DNA of 64,000 nt from contig NZ_SACT01000001.1 of the NCBI RefSeq assembly GCF_004016515.1, forward strand, positions 806,001-870,000. Direction: 5' to 3'. The notes below the pieces were generated by a model. It saw only the letters and a program-made list of their open reading frames with translations, did not search any database and was not told the origin of the DNA. The position numbers and the translations under genes were made by a program. The DNA comes from Rubrivivax albus (lineage in GTDB: Bacteria > Pseudomonadota > Gammaproteobacteria > Burkholderiales > Burkholderiaceae_C). This document shows positions 27,898 through 36,881 of the stretch, one piece after another (positions within the stretch are counted from its first letter, which is position 1; each line of letters starts with the position of its first letter).

Positions 27898-28995
27898 GTG
27901 CCCGGTCCAGGGGGTCTGGGTCTGCCGCGGTTGTGGCGGCAGCTGCAGGCCTGGGCGCATCAAGCGGGATTCTCCCAGATCGGGGTGGCCGATGTGGACC
28001 TGTCGGCCGCCGAACCCGGCTTCGAGGCCTGGCTGGCGGCCGGGTTCCATGGCGACATGCACTACATGGCCGCACACGGCACCCGTCGCACGCGGCCGGC
28101 CGAGCTGGTGCCGGGCACGGTGCGCGTGATCACGGCCCGCATGGACTACCTGCCGCGTGAGGCGCCGGCGGACTGGGCCGACCGTGAGCAGGCGCGGCTG
28201 CGCGCACCGGGCGAGGCGGTGATCTCGGTCTACGCCCGGGGCCGCGATTACCACAAGGTGTTGCGCCAGCGGCTGCAGCGTCTGGTGGACCAGCTGGCGG
28301 CGGAGATCGGCCCCTTCGGCCACCGCGTGTTCACCGATTCGGCCCCCGTGCTGGAGGTCGAACTGGCCACGCAGGCCGGCCTGGGCTGGCGCGGCAAGCA
28401 CACGCTGGCCCTGCGGCGCGACGCTGGGTCGATGTTCTTCCTGGGCGAGATCTACGTCGACTTGCCGCTGCCGCTGAGCGAGCCGGTGAGCGCCCACTGC
28501 GGCAGCTGCACCGCGTGCCTGGACGCCTGTCCGACCCAGGCCATCGTGGCACCCTACAAGCTCGATGCGCGGCGCTGCATCTCCTATCTGACGATCGAGC
28601 ACCCGGGGCCGATTCCGCTCGAACTCCGGGCTGCGATCGGCAACCGGATCTACGGCTGCGACGACTGCCAGCTCGTCTGCCCGTGGAACCGCTGGGCGCA
28701 GCGTTCGCCGCTGCCGGACTTCGATGCACGCCTGGGCCAGGAGACACTGCTGGCGCTGTGGGCCTGGGACGAGGCCACGTTCCTGCGCCGCACCGAAGGC
28801 AGCGCGATCCGTCGCATCGGCCACGCGCGCTGGCGGCGCAACCTGGCCGTGGCGCTGGGCAACGCCTGGCGGGCCACGGGCGATGTGGCCATCGCCCAGG
28901 CGCTGGCGCAGGCCGACGACACCGGCTTGGCCCGCGAGCACATCGCCTGGGCCCTGGCGCAGCGCGATCAGCCGGCTGCCGGCCTCAGAGGGTGA
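27898..28995 (+). CDS. queG: Epoxyqueuosine reductase QueG
   Basis: 365 residues from GTG 27898. Reduces epoxyqueuosine to queuosine in tRNA using cobalamin and two [4Fe-4S] clusters. The cluster motifs CGSCTACLDACPTQAI and CDDCQLVCPWN are both complete, and the catalytic aspartate is in VFTDSAPVLEVELA. A C-terminal HEAT-like helical region follows. The ATG at 27817 is in frame but would overlap the tsaE start and translate the repeat-like spacer, so GTG 27898 is preferred; neither has a strong ribosome site. It needs vitamin B12. Confidence 0.9.
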   Translation: MPGPGGLGLPRLWRQLQAWAHQAGFSQIGVADVDLSAAEPGFEAWLAAGFHGDMHYMAAHGTRRTRPAELVPGTVRVITARMDYLPREAPADWADREQARLRAPGEAVISVYARGRDYHKVLRQRLQRLVDQLAAEIGPFGHRVFTDSAPVLEVELATQAGLGWRGKHTLALRRDAGSMFFLGEIYVDLPLPLSEPVSAHCGSCTACLDACPTQAIVAPYKLDARRCISYLTIEHPGPIPLELRAAIGNRIYGCDDCQLVCPWNRWAQRSPLPDFDARLGQETLLALWAWDEATFLRRTEGSAIRRIGHARWRRNLAVALGNAWRATGDVAIAQALAQADDTGLAREHIAWALAQRDQPAAGLRG

Positions 28996-29010
28996 GAGGT
29001 CATCCAGCGT

Positions 29011-29123
29011 GCCCGAGCAGACGCGCCAAGCGGTCCGACTCTAGGCGCAAAGCGCAGCCATAGCTCGGGCCATGGCGAGCATTTGCAACGACGAGTCGGG
29101 CCGTTTGGCGCGGATGAGCGGGC
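29011..29123. repeat. Large imperfect inverted repeat (hairpin/cruciform element)
   Basis: Arms CGCGCCAAGCGGTCCGACTC (29022-29041) and its partner at 29093-29112 pair over 20 bases; the only two mismatches become G-U pairs in RNA. An outer GCCCG/CGGGC pair and inner GCAAA/TTTGC and GCCAT/ATGGC pairs extend the structure. It lies between the convergent queG and AEC genes, has no T-run and codes for nothing credible. Confidence 0.65.
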
Positions 29124-29146
29124 GTGCGGGATTGGCTCTCACCCAC

Positions 29147-30052
29147 TCAGCGCAGCGCCCCCAGCGCCACCAGCGCCAGCGGCAGGCTGAGCATGCCCAG
29201 CAGCGTGGACAGCGTCACCAGCCCCGCGACGTAGGGCCCGTGGCCGCCCATGCGCACGGCCAGCACGTAGCTGGACGCGGCGGTGGGCAGGGCGCTGAAG
29301 AGCACGATCACGGTCTGCTGCACCGGTGGCAGGCCCAGCCCGAAGGCGCAGGCCAGGGCCACCAGCGGCAGCACGGCGTGGCGCGTCAGCAGCAGGCCGG
29401 TGGCCAGCTGCGGCCCGTCGCGCAGTGCGCCCAGCCGCAGCCCGGCGCCCACCGCCATCAGACCCAGCGGCAGCGCCGCGCCGCCGATGCGCGTGAGCGT
29501 GGTCGTCACCAGGTCCGGCAGCTGCAGCCCCAGCAGGTTGAACACCAGGCCCGACCCGGTGGCCAGGATCAGCGGGTTCTTCGCCAGCTCGCGCCCGTAG
29601 TGCTGGCCGCCATGGCGGGCCAGCGGCCAGACGGCGGCGATGTTGCACACCGGCACCACGATGGCGATCACAAGCGCCAGCGACGCCAGACCCGGCGCGC
29701 CGGCCACGCGCTCCACCGCGGCCAGCGCCACGTAGGAGTTGAAGCGGAAGGCCACCTGGGCGCCCGAGGCGTGCAGCGACGGGTCCACGCCCGGCCAGCG
29801 GCGCAGCGCATAGGCCAGCGCGATGCCAGTGCCGGTGATGATCCAGGCGCTGGCCGCCAGCGGCAACGCCGTGGCCGGCTGCAGCGGGTGGCGCACGATG
29901 GCGCCGAACAGCAGCGCGGGGAAGAGCAGGTAGTAGACCAGCCGCTCCACGGCGTCCCACAGCGGCCGGTCCAGCGGCGTCTGGCGGCAGATCAGGAAGC
30001 CGAGCACGATGAGCACGAAATCCGGCAGCAGCAGCAGGGCGTGTTCGGTCAA
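29147..30052 (-). CDS. AEC-family transporter (auxin efflux carrier type)
   Basis: 301 residues with about ten hydrophobic helices in two inverted halves. LVYYLLFPALLFGAIV at helix 2 and GVDPS...FRFNSYVALA are typical of AEC permeases, which include malate/malonate carriers. No ATG is near the family N-terminus. A TTG at 30052 gives LTEHALLLLPDFVLIVLGF at the right place, and a GTG at 30121 would add 23 polar residues. The start is therefore uncertain. Substrate unknown. Confidence 0.8.
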   Translation of the reverse strand: MTEHALLLLPDFVLIVLGFLICRQTPLDRPLWDAVERLVYYLLFPALLFGAIVRHPLQPATALPLAASAWIITGTGIALAYALRRWPGVDPSLHASGAQVAFRFNSYVALAAVERVAGAPGLASLALVIAIVVPVCNIAAVWPLARHGGQHYGRELAKNPLILATGSGLVFNLLGLQLPDLVTTTLTRIGGAALPLGLMAVGAGLRLGALRDGPQLATGLLLTRHAVLPLVALACAFGLGLPPVQQTVIVLFSALPTAASSYVLAVRMGGHGPYVAGLVTLSTLLGMLSLPLALVALGALR

Positions 30053-30130
30053 GGTCGGAGGGGGGCGTCTGGCCGGGTCATCCCGCCAGTGTGCCAGCGC
30101 GTTGTCGTGCGCATGCGTCACACTGCAGGC

Positions 30131-30742
30131 ATGTCGATGGTGCCTTCCTCCGTTTCCCGCCGCCGCGCCCTGTTGCTTGGCCTGGGCCTGCCGCTGCTGG
30201 CCGCGGGCCCGGCGCCGGCCCAGGTGGTCGTCGAAGGCTACACCTACGCGCCGCAGATCACGCTGGGCGGCAGCACGCTGCTGCTCAACGGCGTGGGCCT
30301 GCGGGCGGTGGCCTGGTTCAAGGGTTATGCCGCCGGCCTGTACCTGGCGCGCAAGTCCACGACCGTGGAGGGCGTGCTGGCGACACCGGGCCCCAAGCGG
30401 ATCCAGATGCGCATGTTCGTGGACGTGCCGACGGTCGAGTTCGTCAAGGCCTTCTACAAGGGCATCCAGCGCAACACGCCGGCGGCCCAGCAGCCGGCGC
30501 TCGCCGAGCGCATGCAGCGTTTCGACGCGCTGGTCACGTCGCTGGGCGAGGTCAAGACCAACGACGTCGTGGACCTGGACTTCCTGCCCGGCCAGGGCCT
30601 GGTGTTCCGCCATAACGGCCGGCAGGTCGGCACGGCGATTGCTGGCGAGGATTTCTATGTTGCGTTGCTGCGCATCTTCATCGGTGGCCGTCCGGTCGAC
30701 AAAGAGATGAAGATCGGCCTGCTCGGCGGGCCGGTGGCCTGA
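30131..30742 (+). CDS. Chalcone-isomerase-fold exported protein
   Basis: 203 residues. The N-terminus SVSRRRALLLGLGLPLLAAG looks like a twin-arginine or Sec signal ending PAPAQ. The mature part LLLNGVGLRAVAWFKGYAAGLYL and VDVPTVEFVKAFYKGI match the chalcone isomerase-like family of bacterial periplasmic proteins. These keep the fold but usually lack the plant enzyme's residues. A role in fatty-acid binding or lipid handling is possible but unproven. Confidence 0.75.
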   Translation: MSMVPSSVSRRRALLLGLGLPLLAAGPAPAQVVVEGYTYAPQITLGGSTLLLNGVGLRAVAWFKGYAAGLYLARKSTTVEGVLATPGPKRIQMRMFVDVPTVEFVKAFYKGIQRNTPAAQQPALAERMQRFDALVTSLGEVKTNDVVDLDFLPGQGLVFRHNGRQVGTAIAGEDFYVALLRIFIGGRPVDKEMKIGLLGGPVA

Positions 30743-30816
30743 CCCGTCGCGCCTCAGGGGCTAACGCAGCGCCTGTACGATCCGCGCCCATCGTTCTCAC
30801 CGCTCAACAATCTGCC

Positions 30817-31791
30817 ATGCACAAGCGTCACCTGCTCTCCACTCTGATCTCGGCCGCCTGCCTGGCCGCCATGCCCGGGCTGGCCAGTGCCCAGGCCTAC
30901 CCGAACAAGAGCGTGCGCCTCGTGGTGCCCTTCGCGCCGGGGGGCACCACCGACATCATCGCCCGCATCGTGGCCGACCGCATGGGCAAGGCCCTGGGGC
31001 AGACGGTGGTGGTGGAGAACAAGTCGGGTGCCGGCGGCGCCATCGGCGCGATGGAGGTCGTGCGCGCGGCACCGGACGGCTACACGCTGAGCATGGCCAC
31101 CGTGTCCACCACCGCGGCGCGGCCGTCCATCGACCCGAAGTCGCCCTACGACCCGGTGCGCGACTTCGTCGCCATCATCAACATCGCGGCCACGCCGAAC
31201 ATCATCGCCGTGCACCCGTCGTTCCCGGCCAGCGACCACAAGGCCTTCCTGGACCTGCTGAAGAAGAACCCCGGCCAGTACAGCTACGCCAGCTCCGGCA
31301 CCGGTGGCATCGGCCACCTGATGACCGAGCTGTACAAGAGCCTGACGGGTTCCTTCATCACCCACATCCCCTACCGCGGTGCGGGTCCGGCGCTCAACGA
31401 CGTGGTGGCGGGCCAGGTGCCCATCATCTTCGACAACCTGCCTTCGGCCCTGCCCTTCGTGAAGGACAACCGGCTGGTGCCCATCGTCGTGGCCGCACCC
31501 CAGCGCCTAGCGGAACTGCCCAACGTGCCGACGTTCGCCGAGGTCGGCCTGGCCCCGGTGAACCGCATGGCCTATTACGGCCTGCTGGCGCCCAAGGGCA
31601 CGCCCAAGGACATCGTCGACAAGATCAACGCGGCGGCCAAGGAGGCCCTGGCCGATCCCGCCGTGCGTCAGCGCATCGAGGCCACCGGCTCGCTGATCGT
31701 GGCCAACAGCGCCGACGAGTTCGCGGCCCAGATCAAGGCCGAGTTCGAGGTCTACAAGAAGGTCGTGGCCCAGCAGGGCCTGAAGCTCTGA
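30817..31791 (+). CDS. Bug-type tripartite tricarboxylate transporter substrate-binding protein
   Basis: 324 residues. Signal peptide ending GLASAQAYP, then VRLVVPFAPGGTTDIIARIVAD and NKSGAGGAIGAMEVVRAAPDGYT, the classic Bug (TctC) opening. It captures carboxylates in the periplasm for a TctA/TctB permease. No such permease is nearby, which is usual for the large Bug families of Burkholderiales. The gene ends one base before the xerD start. Confidence 0.9.
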   Translation: MHKRHLLSTLISAACLAAMPGLASAQAYPNKSVRLVVPFAPGGTTDIIARIVADRMGKALGQTVVVENKSGAGGAIGAMEVVRAAPDGYTLSMATVSTTAARPSIDPKSPYDPVRDFVAIINIAATPNIIAVHPSFPASDHKAFLDLLKKNPGQYSYASSGTGGIGHLMTELYKSLTGSFITHIPYRGAGPALNDVVAGQVPIIFDNLPSALPFVKDNRLVPIVVAAPQRLAELPNVPTFAEVGLAPVNRMAYYGLLAPKGTPKDIVDKINAAAKEALADPAVRQRIEATGSLIVANSADEFAAQIKAEFEVYKKVVAQQGLKL

Positions 31792-31792
31792 C

Positions 31793-32695
31793 GTGCCGAC
31801 GGGCGCCGCCGTCGACGCGCTGGTCCAGCGTTTCGTCGACGCGCTGTGGCTGGAGGACGGCCTGGCCGCACTGACCCAGGCCGCCTACCGGCGCGACCTG
31901 CAGGCGCTGGCCGCCTGGCTGGCGGCGCAGGGCAGCGCTGGCCTGATCGCCGCCACCGAGAGCGACCTGCGGGCCTACGCCGTGGCCCGGCATGCCGGGA
32001 CGCGCGCCAGCACGGCCAACCGGCGCCTGACGGTGTTCCGCCGCTTCTACCGCTGGGCGCTACGCGAACGCCTGCTCGACGCCGACCCCACGCTGCGCCT
32101 GCTGCCGGCGCGGCAGCCGCAGCGGGTGCCCAAGACGCTGTCGGAGGCGCAGGTCGAGGCGCTGCTGTCCGCCCCCGACGTGGCCACGCCGCGCGGCTTG
32201 CGCGACCGCGCCATGCTGGAGCTGATGTACGCCAGCGGTCTGCGCGTGAGCGAACTGGTGGGCCTGAAGAGCGTGCAACTGGGCCTGACCGAAGGCGTGG
32301 TGCGCGTCACCGGCAAGGGAGCCAAGGAACGACTCGTGCCCTTCGGTGCCGAGGCTGGTGTCTGGCTGCAGCGCTACCTGGCCGACGCGCGCAGCAGCAT
32401 CCTCGGCGGACGGGTGGCCGACGCGCTGTTCGTCACCGCGCGTGGCGGCGGCATGACGCGGCAGATGGCCTGGAAGCTGGTGAAGGCCCATGCGCTGGCC
32501 GCCGGAGTCCACGTGCCGCTGTCGCCGCACACGCTGCGCCACGCCTTTGCCACCCACCTGCTCAACCACGGGGCCGACCTGCGTGCCGTGCAGATGCTGC
32601 TGGGCCACGCCGACATCTCGACGACGACCATCTATACGCATGTGGCGCGGGAGCGCCTGCGTGCGCTGCACGCCCAGCACCACCCCAGGGGCTGA
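31793..32695 (+). CDS. xerD: Site-specific tyrosine recombinase XerD
   Basis: 300 residues. Resolves chromosome dimers at dif with XerC and FtsK. N-terminal SAM-like core-binding domain (about 8-95), then the catalytic domain with R151, K175, H246, R249, H272 and nucleophile Y281, all present in the right order (RVSEL, TGKGAKER, SPHTLRHAFATHLL, LGHADISTTTIYTHV). Length and ending favour XerD over XerC. The start is GTG at 31793. No integrase cargo or att sites surround it, so it is the housekeeping copy. Confidence 0.9.
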   Translation: MPTGAAVDALVQRFVDALWLEDGLAALTQAAYRRDLQALAAWLAAQGSAGLIAATESDLRAYAVARHAGTRASTANRRLTVFRRFYRWALRERLLDADPTLRLLPARQPQRVPKTLSEAQVEALLSAPDVATPRGLRDRAMLELMYASGLRVSELVGLKSVQLGLTEGVVRVTGKGAKERLVPFGAEAGVWLQRYLADARSSILGGRVADALFVTARGGGMTRQMAWKLVKAHALAAGVHVPLSPHTLRHAFATHLLNHGADLRAVQMLLGHADISTTTIYTHVARERLRALHAQHHPRG

Positions 32696-32724
32696 CCGTC
32701 GCACACGAAGGGCCGGCCATGAAA

Positions 32725-32755
32725 AAAGCCGGCGGGCTGGGCGCCCGCCGGCTTT
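32725..32755. terminator. Strong hairpin terminator (porin; also xerD side)
   Basis: AAAGCCGGCGGGC and GCCCGCCGGCTTT form a perfect 13-base stem with a five-base loop. Read on the minus strand it is followed by TTTTTT, giving a textbook terminator for the porin gene. On the plus strand it is followed by CGG, so it is weaker for xerD. Confidence 0.88.
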
Positions 32756-32776
32756 CGGTGACCGACCCAGGGCCGA

Positions 32777-33691
32777 TCAGAAGTTGTGGCGCAGGCCCAC
32801 GCCGTAGGAGCTGAAGTCCACCGCGCCGTTGGCCAGGTCCAGGTTCGTGTAGAACACGTGCACGCGGGTGCGCTTGCTCAGGTTGTAGTTGTAGGCCACG
32901 GTGAACTGGTCGCCGTCGGCCAGGCCGTTCTCGCCGCTGCGCTTGCCGAGGTTCAGGTGGAACTCCGACGCGCCCATGGTGTACATGCCGGCGATGCGGA
33001 AGTTGTTGTAGCTGACGGTGCCGCTGCCACGCTCGTAGTAGCCGCCGACCGTGATCGCGCCCATCTCCCACAGGCCGCGCAGCGCAGTCGACTTCTGACC
33101 GTCGTACTCCTCGTAGCCCAGGCCCAGGTGCATCGCACCGGCGTCGTAGTTGACGGCCATCGACAACGGCGCGTCGGGCTTGACGTTTTCCTTCAGGCCG
33201 TACTGCAGGTCGAAGCGCAGGCCGTTGACGGTGGGGCTGGTGTAGGCGATGGCGCTGTTGAGCGTGCCGGCGATGGCCACGAAGCCATAGAGCGCGTCGG
33301 CCGAGCTGCCGGTGTCGTGGTTGTGCATCGACACGTAGTCGGCGGTGGCGAAGTAGCCCTCGCTGGCCGGCATGTTGCCCAGGCGGATGGTGCCGAAGCT
33401 GCCACCCAGGCTGACGGTGCTCTCGCGGCCCCACATGGCGCCGGCGGCGGCGCCGGTGTCGGCGTTGAAGCCGTGCTCGATCACGAAACCGGCCTTCAGG
33501 CCACCGCCCAGGTCCTCGGTGCCGCGGATGCCGATGCGCGACGAGTTGTCGTAGATGCCGGTGTCCTTGGCGCCGTTGAGCTCCTGGCGCTCGGCGGTGA
33601 GGTTGATGCGGCCGTAGATCTCGGTGCTGCCTTGCGCGAACGCGCTGCCGGCGGCCAGGGCGGCGGCGGCGATGACGAAGCTGTTCTTCAT
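32777..33691 (-). CDS. Gram-negative outer-membrane porin
   Basis: 304 residues. Signal peptide ending SAFAQG, then STEIYGRINLTAE, the typical start of the first beta strand of OmpC-like porins of Burkholderiales (porin_4). Repeated amphipathic strands follow, and the last residue is F after VGLRHN, needed for BAM recognition. Slightly short for the family (usually 330-380). General diffusion channel. Confidence 0.88.
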   Translation of the reverse strand: MKNSFVIAAAALAAGSAFAQGSTEIYGRINLTAERQELNGAKDTGIYDNSSRIGIRGTEDLGGGLKAGFVIEHGFNADTGAAAGAMWGRESTVSLGGSFGTIRLGNMPASEGYFATADYVSMHNHDTGSSADALYGFVAIAGTLNSAIAYTSPTVNGLRFDLQYGLKENVKPDAPLSMAVNYDAGAMHLGLGYEEYDGQKSTALRGLWEMGAITVGGYYERGSGTVSYNNFRIAGMYTMGASEFHLNLGKRSGENGLADGDQFTVAYNYNLSKRTRVHVFYTNLDLANGAVDFSSYGVGLRHNF

Positions 33692-33857
33692 GGAGGGCTT
33701 TCGTGGGTTGGACAGAAGCTGGTCGGCGATGCCGCCGCGAGCGCGAGTCTAGTGCCGGTGGTCCGGGTCAACCCTGACGGGCGCGCAAAAATGGTTCGCG
33801 CCTGCCCCCGAGTGGTGCGCCGGCGCAACAGTGCCCGGCGCCCTGACAATGCCGGCC

Positions 33858-34457
33858 ATGGAACACGGCTTCGTCTCCGCGCTGGTGCTGCTGCTGCTGG
33901 TGCTGGACCCCTTCGGCAGCCTGCCGATCTTCATCTCGGTGCTCAAGGGCGTCGCGCCGGAGCGCCGGCCGCGGGTGGCGCTGCGCGAGGTCAGCATCGC
34001 GTTCGGGGTGCTGGCGCTGTTCATGATCGGCGGTCAGGCCTTCCTGTCGCTGATGCGGCTGTCGGAGCGCTCGCTGGAGGTGGCCGGCGGCGTGATCCTG
34101 CTGATCATCGCCATCCGCATGGTCTTCGCCAGCGGCGGCGAGGTCTACGCCGCCGGCGGCGAGGGCCGCGAGCCCTTCATCTTCCCGCTGGCCGTGCCAC
34201 TGCTGGCTGGCCCGTCGGCGATGGCCACGGTGCTGCTGCTGGCCTCGCGCCAGCCCGACCAGCTGTGGACCTGGATGGGCGCGCTCACGGCGGCGATGGC
34301 CGTGTCGGGCGCCGTGCTGCTGGCGGCCGACCGGCTGCGCAAGCTGCTCGGCGCGTCGATGGTGGCGGCCATCGAGAAGCTGATGGGCCTGGTGCTCACC
34401 GCGATCGCGGTCGAGATGATCCTGGCCGGGCTGAAGCGCTACTTCTTCGAGCCCTGA
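33858..34457 (+). CDS. MarC-family inner-membrane protein
   Basis: 199 residues with about six helices. LLLVLDPFGSLPIFISVLKG and GGVILLIIAIRMVF are MarC (UPF0056) motifs, as is PLLAGPSAMATVLLL. The name comes from the E. coli mar locus, but the function is unsettled. ATG 33858 precedes the first helix; earlier in-frame ATGs at 33831 and 33849 add only a few residues. Confidence 0.88.
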   Translation: MEHGFVSALVLLLLVLDPFGSLPIFISVLKGVAPERRPRVALREVSIAFGVLALFMIGGQAFLSLMRLSERSLEVAGGVILLIIAIRMVFASGGEVYAAGGEGREPFIFPLAVPLLAGPSAMATVLLLASRQPDQLWTWMGALTAAMAVSGAVLLAADRLRKLLGASMVAAIEKLMGLVLTAIAVEMILAGLKRYFFEP

Positions 34458-34467
34458 GGCCTGTCCG

Positions 34468-35220
34468 CTATCGCCCGCGCTGGTCCGCCGGCACTTCCAG
34501 CCGCTTGGCCAGCAGCGACAGCGCCAGCGTCAGCACGAGGTACAGGGCCGAGATCGCCAGGTAGGGCTCCCAATAGCGCGCATAGGCGCCGGCCACCGTG
34601 CGTGCGGCCAGTGCCAGCTCGGCCAGACCGATGGCGCTGACGAGCGAGCTGTCCTTGATCAGCGTGACCCCCTCGTTCACCAGCGCCGGCACCATGCGCC
34701 GGAAGGCCTGCGGCAGCACTACCCAGCGCATCGCCTGCACGTGCGTGAGGCCCAGACTGTAGGCTGCCTGCACCTGGCCGCGGTGGATGCTCTGGATACC
34801 GGCGCGGAAGATTTCGCTGATGTAGGCGCCGGCGTTCAGGCTCAGGGCCAGGCAGCCGGAGAAGAACGCACCATGCTCCTGGCGGAACGTGCGCGCCGCG
34901 TCTCCGGCCAGCAGCAGGCCGGTGTCCGGGTGCACCAGCGTGGGCATCAGCGCGAAGTGCACCAGCAGGATCTGCACGAACAGCGGCGTGCCGCGGAAGA
35001 AGCCCACGTAGCCGGCCGTGATCCAGCGCGCCAGCCGCAGGCCCCAGGCAGCGGCCGGCAGCTTGGGCGCCGGCGCATCGGCCGAACTGCTGACCAGGCC
35101 CAGCACCACACCCAGCAGCAGGCCGGCACCGATGGCCACGATGGTGAGCTTCACCGTCATCCACAGCCCGCTGGCGAACAGCGGGCCGTAGCCGGCCAGG
35201 ATCTCCCAACGCAGGTCCAT
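34468..35220 (-). CDS. Amino-acid ABC transporter permease (HisMQ/GlnP family)
   Basis: 250 residues with about five helices. The N-terminal LWMTVKLTIVAIGAGLLLGV and the EAA-type loop YSLGLTHVQAMRWVVLPQAFRRMVPAL identify the polar amino-acid permease family. It forms a pair with the binding protein 22 bases upstream. No ATP-binding gene is adjacent, so it must share one from elsewhere. Confidence 0.9.
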   Translation of the reverse strand: MDLRWEILAGYGPLFASGLWMTVKLTIVAIGAGLLLGVVLGLVSSSADAPAPKLPAAAWGLRLARWITAGYVGFFRGTPLFVQILLVHFALMPTLVHPDTGLLLAGDAARTFRQEHGAFFSGCLALSLNAGAYISEIFRAGIQSIHRGQVQAAYSLGLTHVQAMRWVVLPQAFRRMVPALVNEGVTLIKDSSLVSAIGLAELALAARTVAGAYARYWEPYLAISALYLVLTLALSLLAKRLEVPADQRGR

Positions 35221-35242
35221 CGGTGCGGCCCGTCAGCCGGTC

Positions 35243-36049
35243 TTACTTCCTGGCGCCGAAGTACTTGGCGTGGATGGCGTCGTAGCTGCCGTCGGCGCGG
35301 ATGGCCTTCAGGCCCTCGTTGACCTTGGCCAGCAGCTCGGCATTGCCCTTGCGCACGGCGATGCCGTACTGCTCCGGCACGAAGGCCGGGTCGCTGACGG
35401 TCTTGAAGCCACCGGCGGCGTTGTTGGCCACGTAGTGCTGCACCACGCCGTTGTCGGCCACCACGGCGTCCACGCCGCCGGCCTCCAGTTCCTTCAGCGC
35501 CAGCGGCGTCGACTCGAAGCGCTTGACGTTGGTGCTGGTCTTGCCCAGCAGCTGGGTCACGACCTCGTCGCCGGTGGTGCCGGTCTGCACGCCCACCTTC
35601 AGCGGCTTCAGGTCGGCGAAGGTGGCCACCGTGCTGTCGGCCTTCACCGCGATCAGCTGCGCCGCGTCGAAGTAAGGGTCGCTGAAGTCCATGGTCTGCT
35701 TGCGCTCGTCGGTGATCGTGATCGCCGACACCAGCAGGTCGCGCCCGCCCTGCTGAAGTTCGTTGAAGATGCCTTCCCAGGGCGTGTTGACGAACTTGAC
35801 CTCGAAGCCGGCCTTGGCAGCGATGGCCTGCACGACCTCGATGTCGAAGCCGACGATCTGGCCCTGTTCGTTCTGGCTCTCGAAGGGCGCGTAGGCGGCA
35901 TCCGTGCCGACGACGTAGACCTTGGCGGGCGCCGGCGCCGGTGCGGCGGCGGGCGCGGGGGCCGGGGCTTCTTCCTGCTTGGAGCAGGCGGCAACGATCA
36001 AGCCGGCGGCGAGCACGGCGGCGGTGTTCAGGAAGCGACGCTTGTTCAT
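35243..36049 (-). CDS. Amino-acid ABC transporter substrate-binding lipoprotein
   Basis: 268 residues. Lipobox LIVAAC near residue 22 followed by a Lys/Ala/Pro-rich linker. The mature part VYVVGTDAAYAPFESQNEQGQIVGFDIEVVQAIA is the SBP_bac_3 opening for basic or polar amino acids, with VSAITITDERKQTMDFSDPYF further on. Works with the permease downstream. Glu/Lys/Arg specificity cannot be told. Confidence 0.9.
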   Translation of the reverse strand: MNKRRFLNTAAVLAAGLIVAACSKQEEAPAPAPAAAPAPAPAKVYVVGTDAAYAPFESQNEQGQIVGFDIEVVQAIAAKAGFEVKFVNTPWEGIFNELQQGGRDLLVSAITITDERKQTMDFSDPYFDAAQLIAVKADSTVATFADLKPLKVGVQTGTTGDEVVTQLLGKTSTNVKRFESTPLALKELEAGGVDAVVADNGVVQHYVANNAAGGFKTVSDPAFVPEQYGIAVRKGNAELLAKVNEGLKAIRADGSYDAIHAKYFGARK

Positions 36050-36083
36050 GGTGTGTTCTCCGGGGGGCGGGTGGCGCGGGAGT

Positions 36084-36881
36084 CTACGCCGGCGGCAGGG
36101 CGGCGAGTTCGTCCTCGTCGAAGCCGGCAGCGCGGCGGGCGGAAAGGTTGAATGGCGGTTTCAGCCTTGGCGCCCCATGGCGCCGCGACAGCACCGCGTA
36201 GTGCGCCACCGGGTCCAGCCCCTCGTGCGTGCAGCACCAGCGGTACCAGCGGTTGCCGATGGCCACGTGGCCGACCTCGTCGCGCAGGATCACGTCGAGG
36301 ATGGCCACCGCCTGCGCGTCGCCGGCGCGGGCCAGCCGCGCCTGCATCGGCGGTGTGGCGTCCAGGCCACGCGCCTCCAGGGTGCGCGGCACCAGGGCCA
36401 TGCGCGCGGTCAGGTCGCCGGCGGTCTTCTCCGCCATCGTCCACAGACCATCGTGGGCGTCGAAGTCGCCGTAGGCGTGGCCCAGGGTGGCCAGGTGCTC
36501 GTCCACCAGCGTGAAGTGCAGTGCCTCCTCGGCCGCCACGCGCAGCCAGTCGCGGTAGTAGGCTTCGGGCAGGCCGGGGAAGCGCCAGACGGCGTCCAGC
36601 GCCAGGTTGATGGCGTTGAACTCGATGTGCGCCACCGCGTGCAGCAGCGCCGCGCGGCCCTCGCGGGTGAAGGGCGAGCGGCGTGGCACCTGCGCCGGAT
36701 CCACCAGCCGCGGGCGATCGGGCCGGCCCGGCAGCGGCGAGGGCGCGGCCACTGGTGCAGCAGGATCGACCCGCCCGACAGCGGCGATGCCGGCGCGCAC
36801 GGCTGCGGCCTTCCCGCGCGGGTCGGCCACGGCCAGCCAGTCGGCGGCGGCCTGCCTCAGTTCCCGGGGCTCAGCGGCCAT
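36084..36881 (-). CDS. Ferritin-like DUF455 protein
   Basis: 265 residues. The helical bundle carries HIEFNAINLALDAVWRF, AEEALHFTLVDEHL and LRDEVGHVAIGNRWYRW, which place Glu/His pairs in the spacing of ferritin-like di-iron proteins (DUF455). An oxidase or hydroxylase role is possible but not established. The start overlaps the end of the ion-channel gene by 11 bases, so the two are co-transcribed. Confidence 0.82.
   Translation of the reverse strand: MAAEPRELRQAAADWLAVADPRGKAAAVRAGIAAVGRVDPAAPVAAPSPLPGRPDRPRLVDPAQVPRRSPFTREGRAALLHAVAHIEFNAINLALDAVWRFPGLPEAYYRDWLRVAAEEALHFTLVDEHLATLGHAYGDFDAHDGLWTMAEKTAGDLTARMALVPRTLEARGLDATPPMQARLARAGDAQAVAILDVILRDEVGHVAIGNRWYRWCCTHEGLDPVAHYAVLSRRHGAPRLKPPFNLSARRAAGFDEDELAALPPA

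Noticed and set aside
31793..32695. Phage or island integrase
   Set aside because: It has XerD length and full motifs, no adjacent tRNA, att repeats or phage genes; best read as the housekeeping recombinase.
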